DNA of 64,000 bases, from assembly GCF_036785885.1 (NCBI RefSeq), contig NC_092329.1:17316449-17380448 (forward strand). The letters run 5' to 3'. The translations under genes were made by a program, and so were the position numbers. The DNA comes from Coffea arabica (taxonomy: Eukaryota; Streptophyta; Magnoliopsida; Gentianales; Rubiaceae). The notes under the pieces were generated by a model, which did no database searches, was not told the DNA's origin, and worked only from the letters and a program-made list of their open reading frames with translations. Below, piece after piece: positions 35,411-46,199 of the stretch (within the stretch, counting starts at the first letter, position 1; each line of letters starts with the position of its first letter).

Positions 35411-37641
35411 CCAAGGACTTTCGTTGGACCGAGGAGTGTCAAAAAGCGTTCGCCGACCTGAAAGCGTATCTGGCCGAGCTGCCAACTCTGACCGCCCCAG
35501 AGTTAGGGGAGACCCTATTCCTATATCTGTCCACCTGCAACGAGGCCGTTAGTGCGGTCTTGGTACGGGAGGACAAGGGGGCTCAGAGGCCGGTGTATTA
35601 CGTCAGCCGAGCTCTGCAGGGACCAGAGACGCGATACTCGCCCGCCGAGAAGCTGGTCCTTGTCTTGGTACATGCTGCTCGCAAGCTCCGCCCTTACTTC
35701 CAGGCTCACCGCGTTGTAGTACTGACCGACCAGCCCCTACGGCAGATACTCACCAAGCCCGAAGTGTCGGGCAGGATGACCAAGTGGGTCGTCGAGCTGG
35801 CCGAGCACGACCTTAGCTATCGGCCCCGCACCGCGATCAAGGCCCAGGCCTTAGCAGACTTCCTTGCGGAGGGGGCTAACTTAAACCAAACCGATTTGAC
35901 CCCGACACCCACGGACACCCCGGCGGAGCAGCCTTGGGTGCTGTTCGTGGACGGTGCCTCGAGCAGGGAAGGGAGCGGAGCTGGCCTACTGCTCACCTCG
36001 CCAACCGGAAAAGAACTGACCTACGCGCTTAGGTTCGATTTTCCGGCATCCAACAACGAGGCAGAATATGAGGCCCTCCTGACGGGGCTGCGGATAGCCC
36101 ACCAGATGGGCGTCACCACAGTCAGAGTTCGGAGCGACTCTCAGCTCGTCGTCCTCCAGGTCCGCGGGGAGTACGAGGCCAAGGATGAGGTCATGAAGAA
36201 ATACCTGGCTAAGGTACGGGAGGCGATGGCCCTGTTCAGAACATTTGAAATAGAGCGGGTGCCGAGGTCCCAGAACAAGCGGGCAGACGCCCTCTCGAAG
36301 TTGGCGTCTTCCTCATTTGCCCACCTGAGCAAGGAGGTCTTAGTAGAGGTGGTAAAACAAAAAAGTATCGATCAGGCTCAGGTCCTGGCTATAGACAGCT
36401 CGGCCACCTGGATGACGCCCCTCATAGATTTCCTCAGCTCGGGTGCCCTCCCCGAAAACAAAGCCGAGGCACGCCGAATCCAGCTCCGGGCTGCCAAGTA
36501 CGCCTACACCGGGGGTACCCTCTATAGGAGATCGTATCTGTCCCCCTGGTTAAAGTGCGTGACTCCCGAAGAAGGTGATTACGTCCTGCGCGAAGTCCAT
36601 GAAGGAATATGTGCGGCACACGTGGGATCTCGGGTATTGGCCAAAAAGTGCCTCCTTCTGGGCTACTACTGGCCCTCTGTCTTCCGAGACGCAGCAGATC
36701 TGGTCCAGAAATGCCGAGCTTGCCAGGTACACGCCTCGCTGCGTCATCAGCTAGTTCAGGAGATGATTCCCATCCATAGTCCTTGGCCCTTCGCTCAATG
36801 GGGGATAGACCTCCTGGGTCCCTTCCCCCGAGCCCCGGGGAGATATGAGCATCTCGTGGTGGCCATTGACTACTTCACAAAATGGGTGGAGGCGGAGCCC
36901 CTGGTCTGTATCTCGGGGAAGGCAATTCGGAGATTCTTCTGGAAGAGCATAGTTTGCCGGTTTGGGATTCCGCATGTCCTGGTATCCGACAACGGCCGCC
37001 AGTTCGCCGAGAACCCTTTCCGGAGCTGGTACGCTGAGCTTGGAATCAACCAACACTTCACGTCGGTTGGTCATCCCCATGCCAATGGTCAGGTGGAGAA
37101 CGCTAACCGAACTGTTCTGCAAGGGTTGAAGACTAAACTGGAGTCCGCCCAATCGAGCTGGCTGGATGAGCTTCCCAGCGTCCTCTGGGCTTACCGTACT
37201 ACGCCCCGGACGGCTACCCAAGAGACCCCGTTCTCCCTAACTTACGGAGTAGAGGCGGTGGTGCCAGCGGAAGTCGGACTTCCCTCACCCAGAACACAGA
37301 ATTTCGTGGCAACCTCCAACGAGGAAGAGCTTCGGTGCAGCTTGGACATGCTCGAAGCCAGGCGTGAGGAAGCGGCTGTTCGGATGGCTAAGTATAAAAG
37401 CCAGCTCGCCCGCTATCACAACGCCAAAGTGAGGACGGTACAGTACCAGCCTGGGGACCTCGTCCTAAGGAAGAACTCGATCAGCCGAACTCACAGTTCC
37501 AACAAGCTCGACCCAAATTGGGAGGGCCCCTACAAGGTCATTGAGGTAGGTCGGGCCGGTTACTGCAGGTTCGCCAGCATGGATGGATCCGAGGTACCCC
37601 GTACTTGGCACTTCTCCAATCTGCGATTGTTTATAGCATAG
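35411..37641 (+). CDS. Tat RNase H and integrase
   Basis: Continues pol after the frameshift: RT connection (FRWTEECQKAFADLKAYL), an RT-type RNase H, and a second, plant-like RNase H (WVLFVDGASSREGSGAGLLL, SNNEAEYEALLTGL, VRSDSQLVV), as in Tat elements. Next come the integrase HHCC zinc site (HVGSRVLAKK, CRACQVHA) and the catalytic core with D near 36808 (GIDLLGPFP), D near 36987 (VSDNGRQF) and E near 37097 (NGQVENANR). The C-terminal end has WEGPYKVIEV. All catalytic residues are visible. The product would be functional only if made from a repaired or shifted frame. Confidence 0.93.
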
Positions 37642-37834
37642 GGTGGCCTAGAAATTCGAGTCTGTACTCTGGAATCAGAATTCTTGTTTTCTCAATCAAT
37701 AAAAGCCTGAATTTACAATCTGCTTGTACTTGTTTCATGGTCACATTTTTAACGAGTCTGCACCTCACACTAGCACACTAAGCGATCTCTCGCTCAATGT
37801 CCTAGTGGGGGGCTAGGGGTACGGAGCGGGTCAA

Positions 37835-38070
37835 GTGTGAAGTGTTCGACCCAGGAGGTCGGCACGAACGCAATTAATGTTTAAAGTGTGAAGTGTTCGA
37901 CCCAGGGGGTCGGCACGAACGCACTTAGTGTTTAAAGTGTGAAGTGTTCGACCCAAGAGGTCGGCACGAATGCACTTAAGGTTTAAAGTATGAAGTGGTC
38001 GACCCAGGAGGTCGGCACGAGCGCACTTAATGTTTATGAACTGTTCGACCCAGGAGGTCGGATCGACAGA
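37835..38070. repeat. 51-bp tandem repeat between integrase and antisense gene
   Basis: Five copies with the core GTTCGACCCAGGAGGTCGGC at 37844, 37895, 37946, 37997 and 38043 (steps of 51, 51, 51 and 46). It lies exactly in the gap where the sense pol gene and the antisense gene end tail to tail. Confidence 0.93.
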
Positions 38071-38432
38071 ATGGGAGCCGGCAAGAAATGCAGAATAGTC
38101 CTCAAGTTTTATACATGCATTCGAGGCCTATCTATTACAAGGCTTACAGAGTCTCTGAGCCGCCTATCTATTACAAGGTATTCCACCTATCTACCGCAAA
38201 ATTCCCGAGTTGGCGGCCCCCTTCGGTGTCTGTTCTACCCGCTGGTGGCCCGACCGGGATAGGAGCTGAAGGTACATCTTAATCATGTTGAGAGGCGTAT
38301 GGTGGAAGCCATTCAGGAGCCCGGGAGCAGGGGAGCCCTTCCGTCTCGGATGGACCTCCAAGAGCATTTTCAACTGGAGCACGGTCACATCCTTATAAGA
38401 AGACAGAAAGGGTCCCTGGGGTGGCTGCCGCC

Positions 38433-40887
38433 CTAGACCACCGGCTCCTTCCCGGCAGCTCGGCCAGGAGACCCGTCCTCCTCCAAGGGAACTTCCTCCA
38501 GCTCGGCCCCAGTGTCAGCCCGGGTCGCCAGCTCCTTCAGGGAGTGCCCCTTGCGATACCCGTCGAAGAGCCAGTCCAGCCTCGCCTCGGCTGCAGGGTT
38601 GTAGTCCTTGAATCTCGCCAAGTCGAGACCAGGAGGATTGAGCTTCTTCACCTTGTCCAGGGCCCGGGTGCAGCCGACCTGGAGGATGGGCAGGTTGAGG
38701 TGGGCGATGTCCTCCTCAAACTGGTCGGACGTAAGGAACTCCCGAACAGCCCTCTTCCGCTCCCGGCTGACGGTGCCGGAGAGCTCGAGGACATGCTCCT
38801 CCTTCAGCTTGGCCACACCGGCCTTCTCCTGGTCGAGCTCCGACCTGGTAGAGGCGAGCTGGACCTGAGCAGCGTCCAGCTCCTTCTCGGCCTTGTCCAG
38901 TTTGGCCTTGAGGGAGCTTGCCTCCTTGAGGGCCTGGGACAGATTCTTCTCCGCCTCCAGGTTCTTTTTCCGAATCTTCTCCAGGTCGGGTGACAGCTCG
39001 GAGAAGCAGGTCACCAGGGCGGCACCAGCGGCGTTGGCCTGAAGGAGAAAGAAAGCAGTTCAACGCGTCACACTACCTAGCCCAGACACGGAGGCCAAAT
39101 CATCCCAGGGGCAGAAAACTTACTTGGGCCTGGGAGGTGAAGTACATATCCTGGAGCTCGGCTGGGTCGGCGAGCTCCATCCACCTCTTGTCCCGCGGAA
39201 GGACCGAGCCCACCATCAGCTCCCGAGCTGCCTCAGGGAATTGGACCCGGTCGTTGATGGAGAGCTTCCAGGAGGGGCAGAAGTGGCGGGGATCGTGCAT
39301 AGTGGAGGCCTGGCCCGGCTTCTGGGGGAGGATGTGGCGGAAGTGCCACAAGCTCGGAGGAGGGGACTCCAGAGCATGCTCCTCAGCGGAGCCAACGCCC
39401 ACGTGGACGGGACCCCCAGATGGCACAAGGGGGAGCGGCGAGGGAACAGCCGGCGCGGGCCTCTTTTGCCCGACCTGTGGGGCCTCCTCAGCCCTGCCCC
39501 TCTTCTGCCCGGCCACTTTCTTCTTGTTGGCGGCCTGCTTGGAGGGGTAGGGTTGTGACGTCTCTTTCTGGGGGGCTGAGCCGCCCCCCGGGGTGGACGC
39601 CCCACCTGGGGCCCCCCGAGCAGCCTCAGGCTGGGGGTCGGGAGTGGCCTCCTCGAGGGGTGCGCCCAGTAGCTGGGAGAGCTTCCTCACTGCAATGAAC
39701 ACCACCAGATCAGCCAAACGCAAGACAGTTAAGGGTAAAAAAAAAGGAAAACTATATACTACAAATGCGACAGGGGCAAAGCCAGCGTTACAGGTGTCGA
39801 GTTTGGACTGGGGGGTAGCCACCTCCCCAGAGGATCCGGACACCGTCCCCATCAGCCCGGCTGCGGAGATCTGCTCAGTGGAGATCTTGGTGACATCGAG
39901 CTTCACCTTGGAACCCAACAGCTGGCCGAGGGTCTCGTAGTCCAGGTCCTCCGGGTAGGGGTCGGCCTTGACTCCCCCAACCTTCCACACATTGGGGGGA
40001 AAATGTGTGGACCTGACAAAGAAGAAGTCCTCCTTCCAGTCCTTCACGGAGGAGGGGAGCCCGTAGAACAACTCTTGGGCCCCTTTTCCCCCCTTGGTCT
40101 GGGGGCCACGGCGGGAGAAGTAGTACCACCCCGGGAGGGCGGCCTTAAGAATGAAGGCAGCTCGGAAGAGGGAGAGAGAGTAAGGGATGTCGCAGAGAAG
40201 GCAGTAGATCAGGAATCCGGTGATGATCCTGATAGAGGTGGGATGAAACTGTGTGATTCTGAGCCCCCAGTGGTTCAGAATCTCGGTTAGAGCTGGATGG
40301 ATGGGGAGACGGAGCCCTGCGATGAGTTGCTCCCTATAGATGGCTACAAAGCCAGGAGGAGGCCGGCAGGCCCGGTCGTCGGGCCCGGCCAACCTCGGCT
40401 CGTAGGCTCGAGGGATGGAGTACGACCTAGCCAGTTCGGCCAAATCCTGGGGAGAGAGGGTGGCCTCCTGCAGGTCGGGATAGCCATAGGAGAATTCAGG
40501 ATCATTCCCCTGCTCGGGAGCAGGGGACCCCCCCGATGAGTCCCTATCCTCCCCGGCTCCCTCCTGGGCTCCGCCAGGGGAATCATGGGGGGATTTGGGG
40601 GAGGGAGTGGAGGTAGCCTGCCGCGCGATGAGCGCGTCGAGCTCGGCTGCCTCCTCAAGGGCTTGGGCCGAAGGGGAGTGGGCAGACGGAGAACTCATGG
40701 TATCGGTAGGCTCAAGTAGGTTTGAGGTGTGGAAGCTGGGGTTAGAGAAAGAAGAAGAGGAAGGGGGAGGAGGAGAAGATGGTGATGAAGATGAGGGGGA
40801 AGGCGAGGAGAGAACGGTGATCCGGGGGGCTCTGCGGCGGACGGAAATTATAGCAACAGAGGAAGAGGCGCCGGAATGATCCGACAT
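38433..40887 (-). CDS. antisense three-exon gene of the Tat element, Transposase_28-like
   Basis: Predicted exons on the minus strand 40887-39792, 39689-39124 and 39038-38433 join to 755 residues from MSDHSGASSSV. Intron 1 (39690-39791, 102 bp) runs GTAACG...CATTGCAG. Intron 2 (39039-39123, 85 bp) runs GTAAGT...CTCCTTCAG. The protein has a Ser/Pro-rich head, a central domain near residues 195-300 (IITGFLIYCLLCDIPYSLSL, FYGLPSSVKDWKEDFFFV) that fits the plant 'putative gypsy type transposon' family, a basic nuclear-signal-like KKKVAGQKRGRAEE near 420, and a strong coiled coil near 570-640 in exon 3. The function is unknown. A DNA- or particle-related helper role is only a guess. The open frames and splice sites suggest it is or was expressed. 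Confidence 0.82.
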
Positions 40888-41118
40888 AAAAAATGGGAGG
40901 CGGCAGAAGGCAAAAGAGACACTGCAAAGAGGGAGGATGAATCGCAAAAAGGACTTACTGATGACGGCAGGAGAAGGACTGAAGGCTCGCCGGAATCTGG
41001 GCACAGGACGCCGGAAGTTGCTGGAAAACGGAAATGTGGGTGCACAGGGGGAGTGATAACTTGAAATGCACAAGAAGAAGCGGAAATGGCAAATGGGACA
41101 GAGGAGAATTTGGCATCC

Positions 41119-41128
41119 CCTATTTATG
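41119..41128 (-). promoter_or_regulatory. TATA box of the antisense gene
   Basis: On the minus strand CATAAATAGGGG lies about 235 bases before the antisense ATG at 40887. It is a good TATA match outside the LTR, so the antisense gene may have its own promoter. Confidence 0.65.
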
Positions 41129-41363
41129 GGGGGAAGAGTGGAGGGAGAACGGTTGCGTGAATTTGAACCGACCCCCATGTGAACGCATTTAATGCTGACA
41201 CGAAAACCGAGGAGGCGGGACAGCTGAAAGGACGCGGGCGCAGCGTCCCTGTGACAGCCCTGTACCAGAAGTGACCTCGGCAGAGTAGTGTGCGGCTCTG
41301 GCCTCCCACGTGGCGGAGGTAGATTAGGTCTGCCTGACAGTCCTACCTAATCTAGGGGGCTAG

Positions 41364-41834
41364 TGCAGAGGCCCCATTCTGGGCCCAGACACGTGGCAGC
41401 CCAGGAATGGCCGAGCTGGGCCTTGGCCCTCAGACCCCTGGGAGCGGCCCCGGGCCGTACCGACTAGGGCTCCCAGGGGAGGCGAAGGTCCTCCCCGAAG
41501 AGGTCGGGGGTAATCCCCCTGAGTGCGGGATACTATCTATACTGGGCAAGTCCCGCGTCGTGCGGAGGTCGGGCTCCCTTGCAGGTATAAATAATAACAC
41601 ACATCCACTGTACAAGGTACGCTCACTATTGACAATTTACTCTGGACAGTTACTACTTCCCGTGAACCTCACTCACCGGAAAACTAACTTGGCCGTCGGA
41701 GTGCCCTCGGGGACAACCCTCGGGCCCCCTTTGTTAGCTCATCCTTTCTGTTTTGCAGGCTTGGAGTCAGCTCTGCCATCAGCGACCCGAGCTGATCAGG
41801 TCAGCTCTCCTAGGGGAAGTCCCGTGCTTCTTCA
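41364..41834 (+). repeat. 3' LTR of the Tat element
   Basis: 471 bp with a TATA box at 41586-41593. Transcription from it would run into the rest of WAK exon 1. From 41407 an open frame crosses the LTR and stays in frame with the WAK ectodomain to 42643. Confidence 0.95.
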
Positions 41835-43281
41835 CCCAACATTTTCTATAGCAAGGCCTGGCTGCCAAGATCATTGTGGAAATGTAAGCATTCCATTTCC
41901 ATTCGGTATTACAGAAGGTTGTTACCTTAACGAAAAATTCTTTATCAACTGCATCAACTCTTCAACATCTGTCCCTCAACCAGTTCTGCGCAACAGTACA
42001 ATCAATGTCACAGAAATATCTCTGGAAGGTCAGGTGCACCTTATGCAGTATATAGCAATTGATTGCTATAATGAAAACAGAAGTTTATTTTCCCACAATT
42101 CACCATGGATGAGATTATCTAAACGCTTTACCTTTAACAGTACAGCTAATAAATTCATTGTCGTTGGCTGTGATGCCTACGGTATAGTTTATGGTTTTGG
42201 TCAACACCGGAGCTACGCAACTGGATGTGTCCCTTCCTGTTATTATAAGGAAGATGTAATTGATGGCTCTTGTTCTGGCATCGGTTGCTGCCGGACAGAT
42301 ATCCCACCAGGGGCATGGAATATTAATGTGAGGTTGACCAGTCTTAGTAGACACACCAAGGTGTGGGATTTCAATCCTTGCAGCTATGCTTTTGTGGTCG
42401 AAGAGAAGGCTTTCAATTTTTCTGCAGATAACCTCACCAACTTGAGCGTTGATTTAAGTCTTCCCGTCGTGGCCGATTGGACCATTGAGGACGGGTCATG
42501 TGAAGTTGCCCAAAGAAACACGACCTCTTATGCATGCTCTGGTAAAAACAGTCACTGTTACGAACCTTTTAAGGGGTTGGGGTACCGTTGTTCTTGCGAT
42601 CAAGGATACGAAGGCAACCCATATCTCCCTGATGGTTGCCAAGGTATGTGTGGAAAAAATTGTTTCATTTATCTAATTAATCCATATATGTATGTGTGTT
42701 TCAATTCACATTTGAAATTATGCTTCTGCTTTCTATTTTTTTATTGAATTCTATAGCTATTAATGAATGCCAAGATCCAGGTCTTTACAATTGTGCGAAG
42801 AATAATGTTTGTTACAACACAGTGGACAACTACACATGTCCTTGTCTCAAATAAATTTTTTCCCAAAGAACTTTCAATCCAAACAAACACGGTCTGGTGT
42901 ACTTTTGAAAAATGATTTTTACTTGAACAAATCCTTGATAGATCCAACATGATTTTTTTTTTGGGGTAACATTATGCAGATATTGATGAATGTCAAAAAG
43001 AAGAGACCAATAATTGCAGATTCGGAGAACTTTGCATAAACGTCGAAGGAGGCTACAATTGCTCTTGCCCGAAGGGGTACCTTAAGAAAGATGATGGAAA
43101 AGGGCGTGAAGGTTGCACTAAGAAAAGCCATCAAGCACTTGTGGCTGGTATTCTTGCAGGTAATAGTTTGTCTTTTGTGTTACCGAAGTGTTCCCAAGTA
43201 TTATACAGATAGGCACAAAGACCAAGCTTGGTCAAAAAGCAAATTACTGTTCTCAGATCAGCTTAATTTGCATTTTGTTTA

Positions 43282-43719
43282 GGATAAATTTCACTTTATT
43301 CCCTGTGATTTAGTATTTTTTACATAACTCCCTATGATTTCAAAAACTATATATAATCCCCTCATGATTTGGATTAAAGTGTCAAAGTGACGGGAATGAT
43401 AATTTGTAATGGAATCACCTAAAATGTCAAAAATAACCTTATATAAAGTTGAAAATTATTAATTAACCAAGGGAGGTTATGTGTATATTTTGAAACCATA
43501 AGGGGGTTATATGGTAAAGTATTAAACCATAAGGGAGTTAGTGTGTCATGTATTTATAAGGGTAATTTCGACATTTTTAGAAGTTCCGTTACGAATGATT
43601 ATTTCCGTCACTTTGACACTTTAATCCAAATCATAAAGGGGTTATGTATAGTTTTTGAAACCATATGAGAGTTATGTATAAAAACGCTAAATCACAAGGA
43701 GGTAAAATGTAATTTGTCC
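43282..43719. mobile_element. MULE-type MITE in a WAK intron
   Basis: A 438-bp fold-back element with inverted ends of about 150 bp (GGATAAATTTCAC... facing ...GTAATTTGTCC) and perfect 9-bp direct repeats TTTTGTTTA at 43273-43281 and 43720-43728. The 9-bp duplication and long inverted ends point to the Mutator superfamily. No coding capacity. It sits in the intron between the EGF exon and the kinase exon of the second WAK gene. Confidence 0.9.
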
Positions 43720-45569
43720 TTTTGTTTATAAACACACATACGCATACGATCAACCCAAACTCCACTTTTTAAATTTTTTGCATTTCTTAAGGAATTATTG
43801 TTAGAAAGCCAAAACTACCTAGCTGAGTCAATGTCAACCCAAAGCTCGACCACCTCTTAATCAGGTTTACTTTTGACCTCGAATTTAGCCAAACCAAAGT
43901 CAACATATATGTAAACTAAAGAGAGTTAAGAGTATGAAGCACAAGACCATCTTGATCAGAAATATAATCGACAATTTCACTAATATAAACTTGATAATAA
44001 TCACTTGTATTATACTTCGAAGTTGATATTGCTTTACCCCTGCGCAGTTCAACATGTTCCTTCTCGTTCCTTCCTTTTCTGGGATTTTTCTTCCTCTAAA
44101 TATTGTAAAAAAAACACTGTCTTAGGTGTTGCTGTGGGCACTATGGTTCTGCTAGTGGTCTGTTCTTGGTGCTTGTACGTGTCCAAGAAAAGAAAGATGA
44201 TGTGGTTGAAGGAAAAATTCTTTCGAGAAAATGGAGGGCTACTCCTACAAAAGCGACTCAACGGACAAGAAGAATCCTCAAATAGCCCAAGAATTTTCAG
44301 TGCCAGAGATCTTGAGAAGGCAACAAACAACTTCCATGAAGGTAACATTATTGGTCAAGGAGGTTTTGGGATAGTCTACAAAGGTCGTCTAATAGACAAC
44401 AAAGAAGTCGCTATCAAGAAGTCAAAAACAGTTGATCCCAACCAAATTGAGCAATTCATCAATGAGGTTGTGATTCTGTCACAAATTAACCACAAAAATG
44501 TAGTTAAGCTCTTTGGTTGTTGTCTCGAGACAGAGGTACCTTTACTCGTTTATGAATTTATCAACAATGACACTCTTTTTAACCATTTACACAACAAGAA
44601 GCGGGCACGTGAAATTAGTTGGGACATCCGACTGAAAATAGGTGCAGAAACTGCAGAAGCCCTCTCATATTTGCACTCCGCTGCTTCACCTCCAATCATC
44701 CATAGGGACATAAAGACCACGAACATACTTCTGGATGAGGAATTTACAGCAAAAGTATCCGATTTCGGTGCTTCAAGATTGGGCCTTCTTGATCAAGATC
44801 AACTATCTACAGTGGTGCAAGGAACTCGTGGATATCTGGACCCTGAATTCTTCCAAACATTTCAGTTGACAGAGAAAAGTGATGTTTATAGCTTTGGAGT
44901 CGTTCTTGTGGAGCTACTAACAGGGGAAAAGCCCGTATGCTTCAATAGATCAGAGGGTGAGATAAGTTTAAGCAATCATTTCCTTTCTTCGATGAAAGAA
45001 AATCGACTGTTTCAAATTCTTGAAGATTCTGTCGCGTCTGATGATAATATTGACCAATTGAGACAAGTTGCTGTGCTTGCCGAACGATGCCTAAATGTAA
45101 AAGGCGCCGACAGGCCTTCCATGAAAGAAGCAGCAATGGAACTGGTAGGGTTGCGAATCACATCAAAGCATAGTTGGACTCAAGGTTCTCAAGCTTTAAA
45201 CCAAGAAGAGATTGAGCCCCTGATTGATCATCAAGAACAATCCAATCCCTCCCGTGGCGGTGATATTATGTTGACAACTACATATTATAGCCTCCAAAAT
45301 CAAGAAATACAGCCAATTGCCCATGGGAGATGATCATTTGATCCTGCGGTCATGGGAAGGACTGGATTGCATTTTTACGTCATCCTTACTTGTGTTTTTG
45401 ATATTACTAGTGATTATGTTATCACGATATGTTAACACTGGGGAGTAGAAAATGGGGAATTGGTGAGAAAAGACCCTAAGGGGCAGGAATATGGATCTAT
45501 TCCACAGTCCAAAGGGAAAAGAAAAAACAGGAAGGAAGCCATGAGGATGTAAACAGAATCAAGGAAAAA

Positions 45570-46115
45570 GTGGAATCTATCCCAAGAAAGTTGACTGAGA
45601 AACACCAGATACAAAGTTTGGTCAGTAATGAAAAAGAGGAAAGTAGCCATTCAATCTTTGGCAGTATGGAGAAAATACTAATTGAGGAAGTCCAGGAAGA
45701 AGTTCAGTTATCCAGCAAAAGCAAATTGTTGGAGCTCTTACAGGAAATGGAGAGTTGCAAATAGCTTGACCTCCAAGGACCTAATAAAGGTGACGAGGTA
45801 ATGGTGGACTCACAATTGCAAGAACCAAACCAAAACCCTGTTCCAACTAGTCAAGAAGGAAGCTATTATAAGATTATCCCATGTGAGATACAAGGTCAAC
45901 CAGCAAGTCAAAGTAGCAAAAACTCTCAACTAGAACATCATCAAAGGCAGGAAAGGAAAACAATAAGAGCAGCAAGGATACCAACAGGTAGGGAAAGAAA
46001 GGTTCTGCAACAGATTGATAGCAACTGTTTGAGCCAGACAGGAGTGACTAAGAGGAAACTGGAACTGGTGGATGAAAACATCACAGAAGCTGAGAACACT
46101 GAACATTTGCAGTAA
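45570..46115 (+). pseudogene. LINE ORF1 C-terminal remnant
   Basis: Two open pieces (45570-45764 and 45801-46115) of low-complexity, Glu/Lys/Gln-rich sequence lie where the tail of ORF1 is expected, between the truncation and the endonuclease. No domain remains. The nucleic-acid-binding knuckle has been lost with the 5' end. Confidence 0.55.
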
Positions 46116-46199
46116 GGGTGGAGGTCAAGACATAGAATTAGGACAAACTGAGGAAGGGGTGGGTGCCAGCCTGCACTGGCCCCCCAGTGATAAATGAAG

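Larger units (their letters stand above)
31667..41834 (+). mobile_element. full-length Tat-type Ty3/gypsy retrotransposon, young
   Basis: It is 10,168 bp, with two 471-bp LTRs (31667-32137, 41364-41834), starting TGCAGAGG and ending CTTCTTCA, and 5-bp target repeats CCCAA (31662-31666, 41835-41839). Primer site TGGCGCCGTCTGTG follows the first LTR and a purine tract (AATCTAGGGGGCTAG) precedes the second. The LTRs differ at three positions by eye. Coding regions are gag-protease, RT, RNase H-integrase, and an antisense spliced gene downstream of integrase. The primer site, the DQGS protease and the extra genes after integrase fit the Tat lineage. The G+C content is far above that of the flanks. 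RT and RNase H are out of frame, so it probably cannot move on its own. Confidence 0.96.
31579..45333 (+). pseudogene. chimeric WAK gene split by a Tat retrotransposon
   Basis: Exon 1 starts at 31579 and is interrupted at 31666 by a 10.2-kb element. It resumes at 41840 (after the duplicated CCCAA) and ends at 42643. Exon 2 is 42980-43159 (calcium-type EGF, DIDECQKEETNNC) and exon 3 is 44126-45333 (membrane helix plus kinase). Apart from the insertion, all frames and splice phases are consistent. Kinase landmarks are intact (GQGGFG, VAIKKS, HRDIKTTN, DFGASRL). A dead exon at 42757-42851 matches exon 2 of the first WAK gene but hits TAA after CPCLK and has no donor site. Exon 1 is nearly the same as in the first WAK gene, while the kinase is clearly more distant, which points to a gene fusion. 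A full-length product cannot be made unless the insert is removed. Confidence 0.88.

Noticed and set aside
32082..37221. Many long open frames on the minus strand opposite Tat gag-pol (for example 32082-32657, 33452-33832, 36751-37221)
   Set aside because: High G+C makes stops rare. The plus strand carries clear gag, RT and integrase motifs, and these minus frames show no domain.
38421..40879. Plus-strand open frames opposite the antisense gene (for example 38421-38993, 38990-39550)
   Set aside because: They mirror the minus-strand gene in GC-rich DNA, cross its introns and have no recognisable domain.
42757..42851. Second EGF exon of the chimeric WAK gene
   Set aside because: It matches exon 2 of the first WAK gene but ends in TAA after CPCLK and lacks a donor site. 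Skipping it gives a clean phase match to the exon at 42980.
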